NCBI RefSeq assembly: GCF_002506585.1
Contig: NZ_DAXW01000016.1
Span: 113,510 to 177,509 of the forward strand
Direction of reading: 5' to 3'
From: Methanoculleus sp. UBA430
GTDB lineage: Archaea; Halobacteriota; Methanomicrobia; Methanomicrobiales; Methanoculleaceae
DNA: 64,000 bases
Of the stretch, positions 25,344 to 34,246 are shown piece by piece; position 1 is the stretch's first letter, and each line of letters begins with the position of its first letter. Below the pieces are notes generated by a model that did no database searches, was not told the DNA's origin, and saw only the letters and a list, made by a program, of their open reading frames with translations. Made by a program: the position numbers and the translations under genes.

Positions 25344-26131
25344 TCAGCTCCCTGACGACCAGGGTGTTCTGAAGTCGGGATAGAGGGTGAGCCCGCCGTT
25401 ATAGGCGGCCTCTTCGGACACGAGAAAGGCAAAGACCGCTGCGATCTCTTCTGGCTCCCCTGCGCGGCCCATCGGAATATGTCCCTCCACTTCCGTCTTC
25501 TTTTCCGGGTCCTCCGCTCACTCCCGGTTGATCGGGGTGGCGATCGCGCCGGGCGCGACCGCGTTGACCCGGATGCCCTCACTGGAGTACTCGAGTGCAA
25601 GTGTCCTCCCGAGAGCCCCGAGCCCTGCCTTGCTCGCGGCGTAAGTGGCATAGAGCGGTTTCGGAACGGCTTCGTGAACGGAGGTGTTGTTGAGGATTAC
25701 GCCCCCGCCACCACGGTCGAGGAAGTGCCGAACCGCTTCCCGGGCGCAGAAGAACGCACCCCGGAGGTTCACCGCGAGGACCCGGTCGTAAGCATCCGCA
25801 GTCATCTCGTGAGTCGGGCTTGCAGTCTGGATGCCTGCGTTGTTGACCAGGATATCAAGCCTCCCCCACGCCGTGAGGACCTCGGCGAAGATGCGTTTGA
25901 CGTCTTCTTCGCTGGCGACGTCCCCCTGGACCAGCATCTCCCGACAGCCCTTCTCGCGGATGAGGCTGCAGGCATCCCGGGCCTCCTCAAGCGTGATCTC
26001 TGCTTCCGTCTCGCTTGCATGTAGTTGATGGCGACGTTTGCGCCTGCTTCCGCGAACCTGATCGCCGTCGCCCGGCCGATGCCGGTCGAGCCGCCGGTAA
26101 CGAGGACGTTCTTTCCTTCCAATCGTCTCAT
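25344..26131 (-). pseudogene. Short-chain dehydrogenase (SDR) pseudogene
   Basis: The classical SDR sequence can be followed from VLVTGGSTGIGRATAIRFAE (Met at 26131) through ILVNNAG, the catalytic NNTSVHEAVPKPLYATYAASK and VNAVAPGAIATPINRE, but it is broken three times. A 1-nt deletion near 26021 shifts the frame inside NYxASETEAE. An in-frame TGA at 25518-25520 takes the place of an expected Trp after INRE. About nine residues (VTGxxxFVD) are missing before NGGLTLYPDF. The downstream frame then runs to a normal end. It most resembles glucose 1-dehydrogenase-like SDRs. Confidence 0.9.
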
Positions 26132-26215
26132 CTCGCCTCCTGGTGGTCCGGGCAGGGCCGCCCGTCCCCCGGGGGCCAGTGATCCGGGCGGGTAATGAAG
26201 ATCGCGGCCGGGACT

Positions 26216-27100
26216 TCACCGCCGCTCCTCGAGGATTTTCCGGACGAGCGCTCTCCGGTCGGGCCTCCCGGCGGTGAGCGCCTGGAAATGCTCTTCGTAG
26301 ATGGGCCTCTTGACCGAGTAGAACGTCCCGAGCGCGGTCGGCGCATCCCGGTCGTAGTCCCACTCCCTGATCTTTCCTAAAGCGCTCTCGAACCTGCCCG
26401 TCTCGACGTCGCCCTCCGCGAGCTCGTAGGCGTGAGCGTTGTAGTAGTCGGTCAGGTTGAAGTAAGTCGCGCAGATCTGGAGGACGTCGACGAACGAGAA
26501 CCCCCGGTGCATGATCGCCTCCTTGAAGAGGTCTTTTAAGTGCCGGACCTTCTTCGTGTAGCCCCGGGCGATATGTGTGGCCCCGGAAGCGAGCATCACC
26601 TCGAGCGGGTTGATCGGGTGCTCGGTGATCCCGCCGGGAGTGGAGCGGCCTTTAAATCCGGTAGGGGACGTCGGTGTGTACTGCCCCGTCGTCAGTCCGT
26701 AGACCCGGTTGTCGTGGACGATGACGGTGATGTCGCTGTTCCGTTTTGCCGCGAAGATGAGGTGATCGAGGCCCTCGGCGTAGATGTCCCCGTCCCCGAC
26801 GTGGCAGATGACCCGCAGATCCGGGTTTCCCATGCGTACTCCCGTCGCCGCCGGGACCGAACGGCCGTGGATGCCGTAGAAACTGTTGACGTTCAGGTAA
26901 TCGGCTAGTTTCCCGTGGCACCCGATCCCGCCGAGGATGACGAAGTTATCGAGTGGTATCCCCTCCTCAGCCGAGAGCTCCGCGATCGCCGACTTCATCA
27001 TATGCTGGATCGAGAAGTTGCCGCAGCCGGGGCACCAGGTGTTCTGTGCCGGGCTGATGAGGCTGCCGGCCGGCCGGCCGGGGGGGCTGGTCGGGGTCAT
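26216..27100 (-). CDS. 2-Oxoacid:ferredoxin oxidoreductase, beta subunit
   Basis: 294 residues. The N-terminal CPGCGNFSIQHMMKSAI and the thiamine diphosphate site CHVGDGDIYAEGLDHLIFAA with VHDNRVYGLTTGQYTPTS identify the TPP-binding beta subunit of the KorB/VorA type. A further Cys (GGIGCHGKL) and one near 200 may help hold a 4Fe-4S cluster. It partners the alpha/gamma subunit upstream, whose stop overlaps this start (ATGA). It cleaves a 2-oxoacid to acyl-CoA, or works in reverse, with ferredoxin as electron carrier. Substrate not deducible; 2-oxoglutarate is likely. Confidence 0.93.
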   Translation of the reverse strand: MTPTSPPGRPAGSLISPAQNTWCPGCGNFSIQHMMKSAIAELSAEEGIPLDNFVILGGIGCHGKLADYLNVNSFYGIHGRSVPAATGVRMGNPDLRVICHVGDGDIYAEGLDHLIFAAKRNSDITVIVHDNRVYGLTTGQYTPTSPTGFKGRSTPGGITEHPINPLEVMLASGATHIARGYTKKVRHLKDLFKEAIMHRGFSFVDVLQICATYFNLTDYYNAHAYELAEGDVETGRFESALGKIREWDYDRDAPTALGTFYSVKRPIYEEHFQALTAGRPDRRALVRKILEERR

Positions 27101-28761
27101 GCGAAGACCTCCGCAAGGCGGGCTTTCAGTTCATCGACCGCGAACGGCCGCCCGTCGTACTTCAGGACCGATCGTCCCGGGTCGAATCCGTGCTGCCGGA
27201 GGAGGCGGGCAAGCTGTCCCGTGGCGTTGTTCTCGACGCAGGCGACCCTCCCGGCGCCGATCATCGCCTCCTTGAAGGCACGGACGGGGAACGGCGCAAG
27301 CACGAGAGGCTGGACGACCCGTGCCCCAAACTTCGCGGCAGCCTCGATGCAGGCCCACTTCTCCGAGCCCCAGCAGACGATCGTCTTCCCGGCGTTCCGT
27401 TCACCGTAGGTTCTCACGGTCGGGTAGGCGGTAAGTTCCCGGCTCAGGCTCTCGCCCTTCGCAAGCATCTTCTCGCGCAGCCGTATGGTTTCCTCGACCT
27501 CCTCCGTAGTGAACCCGGCCTCGTCGTGGGCGTAACTGTTCACCTTGACGACGGCGCCTTCCCGGCCGGGGAAGGCAAGCGGCGATACCCCGTCTTCGGT
27601 CCGGGCATACCGCCGGTACTCGCCCTCGCCCTCCCAGAGCACGGGCTCCCGGTCCGGGTGCGGGGTGACGGCGTTGATATCGAAGGAGTAGGCCCCTTCC
27701 GCGAGGGTCTTGTCGGTCAGGATGATCGAGGGGACCTGGTACTTCCATGAGAGCATCAGCGCCGTCGCCGACCAGGCATACGTCTCGTCGAGATCGCCGG
27801 GTGCGACGACAAGCCGGGGGAACTCCCCCTGCCCTGCGTTCAGGACGAAGTGGAGTTCGGTCTGGGAGGTGTAGGTGGGGAGGCCGGTGCTCGGCCCCGG
27901 ACGCTGCCCCATCACGATCGTCACCGGGAGTTCCGCCATCCCGGCAAGGGAGAGGCCTTCTGTCATCAGGCAAAACCCGCCGCCCGAGGTCCCGACCGCG
28001 GCCTTCTCGCCGGCATAGGCGAGGCCGAGGGCCATCATGATGACGCTGATCTCGTTTTCGGGGTGGAGGACCTTGATCGAGAGGTCTTCTGCATGGTTGG
28101 CGAGGTAGTGAAGGATGTTCGAGGTCGGGGTCATCGGGTAGGCGACGTAGGACTCAAGCCCGCCGTGAACGAGCCCGAGCCCGGTGACCTCGTTCCCCGT
28201 CAGGACCGGGAGTGCCGGAGCGCCGAGCGGCTCGACGGAGAAGACATGATCCACGGCGTCGTAGCCCCGTCCGGCGACCCGGAGGTTGGCATCCAGGTGC
28301 TTTGCGGGGACGCTCTCGCGGAGAACGTCCTCGAGAACCTCCCGGCCGATCCCCGCGACCCGCGCAAGCGCCCCGAGCATCGCGGAGTTCCCGGTGATCG
28401 GGGGCGCCTTCTCCTCCTTGAGGATCGCATCGAGCGGGAGGCCGTAACCGTCGCCCCTCGTGACCTGGGAGGCGTCGTAAATGACGGTCGTCCCATCGTG
28501 GATCCTCTGCCGGTGGTTATCGATGCTGTTCTGGTCGAAGGCGAGGAGGACGTCGACCGGGGTGCGGTGCGCCCCTATCGATCTGCCCGCGGCCCGGATG
28601 ATCGCGAAGTTGTGCCCGCCCCGGATAAGGGAAGGATAATCGAAGTACATGTAGGTGCGGTAGCCGAGGCGGGAGAAGAGGGCGGCAATCGAGAGGCCTG
28701 CCGTATTGATACCCTCGCCGGCCTTCCCGCCGATCAGCACGGAGTATTCGCCCATGGTCAT
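27097..28761 (-). CDS. 2-Oxoacid:ferredoxin oxidoreductase, fused gamma-alpha subunit
   Basis: 554 residues. The N-terminal gamma-type domain (about 1-185) shows GGKAGEGINTAGLSIAALF and the alpha part (about 190-554) contains the TGNEVTGLGLVHGGLESY and YPMTPTSNILHYLA motifs and a C-terminal ERNAGKTIVCWGSEK. This is the KorA-type fusion found in two-subunit enzymes. No delta ferredoxin subunit lies next to it, so it probably uses free ferredoxin. Pairs with the beta subunit in one operon. Confidence 0.93.
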   Translation of the reverse strand: MTMGEYSVLIGGKAGEGINTAGLSIAALFSRLGYRTYMYFDYPSLIRGGHNFAIIRAAGRSIGAHRTPVDVLLAFDQNSIDNHRQRIHDGTTVIYDASQVTRGDGYGLPLDAILKEEKAPPITGNSAMLGALARVAGIGREVLEDVLRESVPAKHLDANLRVAGRGYDAVDHVFSVEPLGAPALPVLTGNEVTGLGLVHGGLESYVAYPMTPTSNILHYLANHAEDLSIKVLHPENEISVIMMALGLAYAGEKAAVGTSGGGFCLMTEGLSLAGMAELPVTIVMGQRPGPSTGLPTYTSQTELHFVLNAGQGEFPRLVVAPGDLDETYAWSATALMLSWKYQVPSIILTDKTLAEGAYSFDINAVTPHPDREPVLWEGEGEYRRYARTEDGVSPLAFPGREGAVVKVNSYAHDEAGFTTEEVEETIRLREKMLAKGESLSRELTAYPTVRTYGERNAGKTIVCWGSEKWACIEAAAKFGARVVQPLVLAPFPVRAFKEAMIGAGRVACVENNATGQLARLLRQHGFDPGRSVLKYDGRPFAVDELKARLAEVFA

Positions 28762-28865
28762 CAGGCGTGCCGTTGCCCGCCTGCCGGTATATAGGTTGTG
28801 TTACCGGGAAGAGCGGTGGGGGGAGTCAACGGCCGCCGCAAACCCTCTGACGTCCTCCGGCACGC

Positions 28866-29612
28866 TTAGTGGACAATCGGCGACGCTGTCTCGTCGAAGG
28901 GATTGCTCCGCATCTCGAGCGAGAAGAGGTAGGGGTAGTTCTTCTGGAGATACTCCATGTAGGCGAGCCACTCCCTGATGAGCAGGCCGTATACCCGTTC
29001 GACGTCCCTGGCAAGGTGCCGTAGATCGCTCTCCGGGAGCCCGGCAAAATCTCCCCGGCGTTCGAGTTCCTCGGTCAGGTGGAAGACCGCTCTAAGGAGG
29101 TTGGTGAACGATTCGTGCTCCATGAGGACGGGGTTCTCGAGCAGCCGCAGGAGGAAGTCCCGCCGCCCTTTGAGGTACCGGCAGAGCTCCTCGAGGTCTG
29201 CGGTATCGGGAGCGACGGTGCAGCAGTGGCCCCGGAGACTGTCCTGCACCGCGGAGAACTTCTCCGGCGTCCAGGCCTCCGTCACGACGAGTTCCTGCCG
29301 GAGCCGGGGCAGGTCCGGGTCGCGGTCCGATATGAAGGTGAGCAGCCAGGTGCCGGCCTCCGAGAAGAAGGTGCCGATGACCATATTCAGTTTCTCAAGC
29401 CTCTCGCGCTTCGCCCGGATGCTCAGAAGCTGGTTTAAGATGAGGGTTACCAGGAGGACGTTGATCGGCAGAAAGCCGAGCGCGTTGAAGATATAGTTGT
29501 AGGTATTCTCCGGATCGCCGAGAATGAGATACTTGACGGTGTAGATGGCCACCGATGAGGCCACCAGGATTATCCCGAGCCGCACTTCCCAGGACCGGAG
29601 ATTGAGAGGCAT
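28866..29612 (-). CDS. Membrane-anchored protein of unknown function
   Basis: About 248 residues from the Met at 29612 (MPLNLRSWEVRLG); longer upstream codons are non-family. Two membrane helices are near the N-terminus (LGIILVASSVAIYTVKYLIL and IFNALGFLPINVLLVTLILN). A soluble, mostly helical region follows (about 85-248), with ERLEKLNMVIGTFFSEAGTW next to the membrane and ESDLRHLARDVERVYGLLIREW near the end. I do not recognise a function. It stands alone between the oxidoreductase and the epimerase. Confidence 0.75.
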   Translation of the reverse strand: MPLNLRSWEVRLGIILVASSVAIYTVKYLILGDPENTYNYIFNALGFLPINVLLVTLILNQLLSIRAKRERLEKLNMVIGTFFSEAGTWLLTFISDRDPDLPRLRQELVVTEAWTPEKFSAVQDSLRGHCCTVAPDTADLEELCRYLKGRRDFLLRLLENPVLMEHESFTNLLRAVFHLTEELERRGDFAGLPESDLRHLARDVERVYGLLIREWLAYMEYLQKNYPYLFSLEMRSNPFDETASPIVH

Positions 29613-29667
29613 ACGTTTAAGGATGGTACGTCCGGCGGGGAAAATAAAGGTTGGGCCCCGACGCCCT

Positions 29668-30801
29668 TCAGACACGGAGACGTGACGATGCCGGGACGTT
29701 GATGGGCGAAGCGACCGGCTGCCGCCGTGCGATCTCCGTCTCGACCCAGGCGGCGAGTTCGAGCAGTCCTGCCTCGAGCGGGACCTGTGGGGTATAGCCG
29801 AGGACTTCCCAGGCGCGACTGATATCCGCGATGCAGTGGCGGATATCGCCAACGCGGCCGGTCTCCGTTACCTCGGGCGCAAGGTGCTGCCGCCGGGTTA
29901 TCGTCGCAAGGAGGGTGGCGGCGGTCCGGAACGTGTAGGGGCGGCCGCTCCCGATGTTGAACGTTCCCCCGGCAGCACCGGGCGACTCCAGGGCCAGGCG
30001 GAAAGCGCGCGCCACGTCGTAGACACTCACGAAGTCGCGCTGCTGGTAGCCGTCCTCGAAGAGGCGCACCGGGAGGTCCTGGAGCAGGCGAGACGCGTAC
30101 TCGGTCAGCATGCCGGAGTATGGGTTGGCATACCTCTGGTGCGGGCCGTAGACATTGAAGAGCCGGAGGATCGTCGTCGGGATGCCGTATGCCTCCCCGA
30201 TCATCCTGCACATCTCCTCCTGGTCGTACTTGGAGATGGCATAGACCGAGAGCGGCGAAACCTCCTTCGTCTCGGGTGTCGGGAGGGGGTAGATCACCTC
30301 CCCGTCGGGGCTCCGGGGCTCCCAGTCACCCCGTACCGCCTGGTGGAGGGAGCGCCGGATCTTCGGGTAGGTGGTGCCGTTGTACGAGCAGTATAAGCCT
30401 TCGCCGTAGACGGCGGAGCTTGAGGCGACGACGAGCCGCTCGATCGGGTGGTCCAGCAGGGCCTCAAGGAGGACGGCGGTCCCGGTGGTGTTGACGCTCA
30501 TATACTTCTCGATCCGGTACATGCTCGGCCGCTCCCCGACGACTGCTGCGAGGTGGATGACGGCATCGACGCCATCGAGAGTTTCCTGGACGCTGTGCGG
30601 GTCCCGGATATCACCTACAAAGACCTCCGCACGCCGGTCGAGATGGCCGGGCCGGTGCCGTTCCGGACCATGGACCTGTGGTGACAGGTTATCGAGGATG
30701 CGGACGTGATAGCCATGCTGCAGCAGTTCCGTAGCGAGATGCGACCCGATGAATCCTGCCCCCCCGGTGATGAGGAGGGTCGGACTGGTATCCGTATGCA
30801 T
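29668..30801 (-). CDS. NAD-dependent sugar epimerase/dehydratase
   Basis: 377 residues of the extended SDR family. The nucleotide-binding motif TGGAGFIGSHLATEL is near residue 12. DAVIHLAAVVGERPS, ASSSAVYGEG and the catalytic Tyr-x3-Lys in VYAISKYDQEE follow. The 75-residue segment between SSSAVYG and the YxxxK motif is longer than usual. Likely a UDP-glucose 4-epimerase relative acting on a nucleotide sugar for cell-surface glycans; the exact sugar is not deducible. Stand-alone on the minus strand. Confidence 0.9.
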   Translation of the reverse strand: MHTDTSPTLLITGGAGFIGSHLATELLQHGYHVRILDNLSPQVHGPERHRPGHLDRRAEVFVGDIRDPHSVQETLDGVDAVIHLAAVVGERPSMYRIEKYMSVNTTGTAVLLEALLDHPIERLVVASSSAVYGEGLYCSYNGTTYPKIRRSLHQAVRGDWEPRSPDGEVIYPLPTPETKEVSPLSVYAISKYDQEEMCRMIGEAYGIPTTILRLFNVYGPHQRYANPYSGMLTEYASRLLQDLPVRLFEDGYQQRDFVSVYDVARAFRLALESPGAAGGTFNIGSGRPYTFRTAATLLATITRRQHLAPEVTETGRVGDIRHCIADISRAWEVLGYTPQVPLEAGLLELAAWVETEIARRQPVASPINVPASSRLRV

Positions 30802-30941
30802 GATGTATCAGGCACACTTGATGGCAGTCTTCGCATTAAATATTATCGCGAATGATGGATAAAAAATAAAATGAGAGATTCCGGATTTTTCCCGCCCTGC
30901 GGCCTGCTCCACGGGTCTCATCACGTGCGGCTGTGAGAGGT

Positions 30942-30964
30942 GGTGGGGCAGGCTCCTCCCCACC
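30942..30964. other. Inverted repeat beyond glutamate synthase stop
   Basis: GGTGGGG, nine-base loop, CCCCACC: a perfect 7-bp stem lying 17 nt beyond the stop of the glutamate synthase gene. It could form an RNA hairpin at the transcript end; archaeal terminators normally rely on U-tracts, and none follows on the minus strand. Confidence 0.3.
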
Positions 30965-30980
30965 CACATTCTTTTCGCGT

Positions 30981-32570
30981 TCAGGAGTCGAGGATCGACT
31001 CGGCAGCGTCGCGGTAGGCCCGCATGACGTACGGGATGCCGGAGATCGCCTCTGCCTCTTCGGTCAGCGCCATCAGGTCGTTCCGGGCGACCGTCTTGAG
31101 GCTGAAGTTCCGGGTCCCGGCCATGATCTGCTGGAGCCCGGTCCTGAACTTCTGGGCGTAGGTGTAGATTCCGACTGCTCCGAGCGGGATCTCATCGATA
31201 CGACCGGGATATCTCTCCTTGAGCTGCTCGTAGCAGACGAAGATCTCTTCTCTGGTGCGGCCGTACTTCGAGACGGTCTTCGGGAGTTCGCCGGCTGCAA
31301 GCCACTTCTCGATGTTCTTTCCGACCATGCCGGGGATCATGAGGGCACGGCCCATGCAGACCGCCCTGACGTAAGGGCTGCCCATAGCGAGCCCTTTGAA
31401 GACGTTGGCCTCGTCGGCAAACCCTCCGGCGATGGCGAGGTCCGGGACGCGGATGCCCCGTGCCTTCAGCCGCTCGGCGAACTGGTAGGCGAGGGACTCG
31501 ATGTAGAAGGTCGGGATGCCCCACTCGTTCATCATCGGCCAGGGGCTCATCCCCGTGCCGCCGGGTGCGCCGTCGATGGTGAGGAGGTCGATCTTCGCCT
31601 CGGCTCCGTAACGGAGCGCCATCGCGAGTTCGACGGCCGAGTAGGCGCCGGTCTTGAGGGTGATGCGCTTGAATCCGATGTCGTGGAGCCGGTCGACTTC
31701 CTCGAGGAACCCTTCCCGGCTGACGAAACCGAGGCGGGAGTGCCGCTCGAACTCCTTCAACGCGCCGTCCTTGAAGGATGCCTGGACCTCGGCGGCCCGG
31801 GGGTTCGGGTGGACGATGTAGCCGCGATCGTTGAGCTGGTTCGCCCGCTCGATGCTGCCGACCTTGATCTCGCCGCCGATGCACTTTGCACCCTGCCCCC
31901 ATTTCAACTCGATCGTCTCGAGGTTGTGCTTTGCGGAGACATACTCCGCGGTTCCAAGCCGCGTGTCCTCCACATTCAGCTGCACCAGGAGTTCGCCGTA
32001 CCGGTCCTTGAAGTTCCGGTAGGTCTCGATCCGGCGGTCCATCTCGGGCGACTTGCTGACCTTGCCGTTGTGGTCGAGGACCAGTCCGGGGTCGACCCCG
32101 CAGACGTTCTCCCCGCAGACGAGCGTGATGCCTGCAATAGCAGCCCCGATGGCGAAGTGCTCCCAGTTCTCACGGGCAATCTCGGTCGAACCGAGCGCTC
32201 CGGTGAAGATGGGGACCCGCATCGGGACCTTGTTCTTCCATCCGTACTCGGTCGTGGTATCGACGGCCGAGAACAGAGCGGTGTCGGGGTTGGCCTCGAC
32301 ACCTTCCGGCATCCCCTTTGCGCCCCTCGCGTAGCCCTGGATGTTCAGGTGCGAGTAGTCGACCGGGTAGTTCTTGTCCGCACCGGCGGTGATCTCACCG
32401 AACGGCCCCGGGTAGAGGACCTCTCTGCCACGGAAGGAGGAGAGCCAGATCTCGCAGGCCCCCTTGCACCCGTCTACACACCGGGTGCAGATGCCTGACA
32501 TGGGCGCGACATCACGGGAACGGTTGGTCGTTCCTGTCGCTTCGTTAGCGTTCGGTCTTCGTAGGTTCAT
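30981..32570 (-). CDS. FMN-binding glutamate synthase family protein
   Basis: 529 residues, matching the central-FMN part of glutamate synthase without the glutaminase domain, as common in archaea. The N-terminal Cys segment (CTRCVDGCKGACEIWLSSFRG) may bind a cluster. The FMN/substrate barrel shows DGAPGGTGMSPWPMM, AIAGGFADEANVFKGLAMGS and VCMGRALMIPG. It would transfer nitrogen to 2-oxoglutarate or use another electron source. The preceding promoter contains a clear TATA box. The glutaminase subunit is not adjacent. Confidence 0.9.
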   Translation of the reverse strand: MNLRRPNANEATGTTNRSRDVAPMSGICTRCVDGCKGACEIWLSSFRGREVLYPGPFGEITAGADKNYPVDYSHLNIQGYARGAKGMPEGVEANPDTALFSAVDTTTEYGWKNKVPMRVPIFTGALGSTEIARENWEHFAIGAAIAGITLVCGENVCGVDPGLVLDHNGKVSKSPEMDRRIETYRNFKDRYGELLVQLNVEDTRLGTAEYVSAKHNLETIELKWGQGAKCIGGEIKVGSIERANQLNDRGYIVHPNPRAAEVQASFKDGALKEFERHSRLGFVSREGFLEEVDRLHDIGFKRITLKTGAYSAVELAMALRYGAEAKIDLLTIDGAPGGTGMSPWPMMNEWGIPTFYIESLAYQFAERLKARGIRVPDLAIAGGFADEANVFKGLAMGSPYVRAVCMGRALMIPGMVGKNIEKWLAAGELPKTVSKYGRTREEIFVCYEQLKERYPGRIDEIPLGAVGIYTYAQKFRTGLQQIMAGTRNFSLKTVARNDLMALTEEAEAISGIPYVMRAYRDAAESILDS

Positions 32571-32610
32571 CGCTTGCCCTCTATTTTGTGGATAGAAGTT
32601 TCCTTCCTAT

Positions 32611-32624
32611 GCATATAAATATTT
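32611..32624 (-). promoter_or_regulatory. TATA box of glutamate synthase gene
   Basis: On the minus strand AAATATTTATATGC, about 45 nt before the ATG at 32570, an AT-rich block between GC-rich sequence. Position suits a TBP site with a leader of about 20 nt. Confidence 0.55.
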
Positions 32625-32813
32625 CTCACGACCTCCCATCCAACCCTGATCGGCAGGGACCGCCCCCGGACCAGAGCAGCAACAAGAAGAGCCCGGGGAA
32701 GTCCCTGCAGACGGGCTACCCGGCAGCAACCCCGGGTATTTGATACCAGCGTATCCCGGATGTACCATGAAGATGACGAAAAGGTGAAATACCTTGATAT
32801 CCATGAATGGATT

Positions 32814-33278
32814 ATGAACTTCAGGTTGCTATCTGCTCTGATTGTGCTTCTGCTCGCAGTTTCACTCTGCGCCGGATGCACTGGCTCCGGCGAACCCGCC
32901 GGGCCGTCTACGACCCAGACCCCGACGGTCACGGCAACACCTGCGCCCACGACCTCGGGCTCGCTGACGCCCGGCCCGACACAGACGGTGCCTCCGGGAA
33001 AAGAGGTTGAGTTCGAGCTTACGGGTGGCTTCCCCTCAAGGGTTACGAACGATCTCTATATCAAGTTCATCGGCGGCAAAGGGTGGGACTACGTAAAATC
33101 CATTGACATACACGTGACCAAGTCGAACGGGGAGGTCATCACCGAGGCGATGGAGCCGACTCCCAACAAAGAACTTATTATTCACAATGCAAAAGGGGAT
33201 AACCGCGTCGCGATAACTGTTTCTCTCATCACAGGAGGCACCTACACAGTTATAGACGAGATTGTAGAGGTTCCATAA
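32814..33278 (+). CDS. Small lipoprotein of unknown function
   Basis: 154 residues from the ATG at 32814. A signal of about 19 residues ends in the lipobox VSLCAGC, followed by a Thr/Pro-rich spacer (TTQTPTVTATPAPTTSG), then a compact beta-rich domain of about 100 residues (GGFPSRVTNDLYIKFIGGKG to the end). This architecture is common for surface lipoproteins of Methanomicrobiales. No function can be assigned. A six-T tract lies about 15 nt past the stop. Confidence 0.75.
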   Translation: MNFRLLSALIVLLLAVSLCAGCTGSGEPAGPSTTQTPTVTATPAPTTSGSLTPGPTQTVPPGKEVEFELTGGFPSRVTNDLYIKFIGGKGWDYVKSIDIHVTKSNGEVITEAMEPTPNKELIIHNAKGDNRVAITVSLITGGTYTVIDEIVEVP

Positions 33279-33293
33279 CCCTTCACGATCTCC

Positions 33294-33299
33294 TTTTTT
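33294..33299 (+). terminator. U-tract after small lipoprotein
   Basis: CCTTTTTTA about 15 nt after the stop codon at 33278, typical of an archaeal U-tract terminator. It lies in the gap to the convergent arfC gene. Confidence 0.5.
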
Positions 33300-33347
33300 A
33301 CGTGGCCGGACTGCAACACGACCATCCGGGCAATCCCCTCGTTTTCC

Positions 33348-34028
33348 TCATCGCCCCTCCACATTCCACCGTATGAGCAGGCCGTCGTCGATCTGAACGG
33401 CCTCGATGATGCGTAACCGTGTAAAATCCGCCTCCCGGAGAAACCCGGTGCCGTCCGCCGGCGTGGGGGCGTCCTTCCCGCCGATGACGATGTTGCCGAC
33501 GAACGTCTGGAGTTCGTCGACGAGCCCTCGCTCAAAGAGCGCCCAGATCAGGGTCCCGCCTCCCTCGACCATCAGACGCCGGACACCCTGCCGGTGGAGT
33601 TCCTCGAGAAGGGCCACAAGATCGACGGTCTCGTCGCCGGCGATGACGACGGCGGCGCGTTCCCGGAGGGCTTCCACCTTTTCGCGGGGTGCCCTCGCTG
33701 AGACGGCGACAATACGGTTTCCGGTCCCTTTGTGAAGGATGTCTGCAGTGAGGGGGATCTCTCCGGAACTATCCACCACGACCCGGATGGGATGCTCGTC
33801 GTTCCCGGCCGCTCTCCGCTCTGCACGGAGGTCCGGGGACTTGACGGTGAGTGAGGGATTATCGGCGAGCACGGTGCCGATGCCGACCATAATGGCATCG
33901 CTCTCTGCCTTGATCCGGTCGACCCGTGAGAAATCTTCAACTCCGGAGATCCTCACCTGCCGCCGCTCTCGTGTTGAGATCTTCCCGTCGGCGCTCATGG
34001 CGACGTTGACGAAGACAAACGGGCGCAT
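33348..34028 (-). CDS. arfC: 2,5-Diamino-6-ribosylaminopyrimidinone 5'-phosphate reductase
   Basis: 226 residues. The RibD C-terminal/DHFR-like fold is visible: FVFVNVAMSADGKIS at the start, SDAIMVGIGTVLADNPSLTV and the NADPH/substrate segment LMVEGGGTLIWALFERGLVDEL. Archaea use this reductase (ArfC) in riboflavin and coenzyme F420 precursor synthesis. It is stand-alone and converges on the lipoprotein gene. Length is typical for the archaeal enzyme. Confidence 0.93.
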   Translation of the reverse strand: MRPFVFVNVAMSADGKISTRERRQVRISGVEDFSRVDRIKAESDAIMVGIGTVLADNPSLTVKSPDLRAERRAAGNDEHPIRVVVDSSGEIPLTADILHKGTGNRIVAVSARAPREKVEALRERAAVVIAGDETVDLVALLEELHRQGVRRLMVEGGGTLIWALFERGLVDELQTFVGNIVIGGKDAPTPADGTGFLREADFTRLRIIEAVQIDDGLLIRWNVEGR

Positions 34029-34208
34029 ATTCTAGGGTTACACGACGACCCTCATATATGCTCTCCTCCCGGACTGTATGTGAGGCCATGGCGCCTGCAC
34101 TCCTCCTCTTCGGGAACCGGGGAAATGTTCGGCACCTATCCCCATAAAACCAAAGAACAATCCTTCTTTTCTGGAAAAATTGTATTCATTATTGGGATAT
34201 TTCGAATG

Positions 34209-34219
34209 ACATATATACA
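34209..34219 (+). promoter_or_regulatory. TATA box of the histidine kinase gene
   Basis: ACATATATACA, 27 nt before the ATG at 34247. Predicts a transcript that starts at or just before the start codon. The region 34150-34215 is AT-rich throughout. Confidence 0.55.
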
Positions 34220-34246
34220 TTCTCCTGGATATTCTCCGTATTCAGT

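Noticed and set aside
30933..32498. Very long plus-strand frame opposite glutamate synthase
   Set aside because: Antisense shadow produced by GC-rich codon bias; the minus-strand protein has clear FMN-binding motifs.
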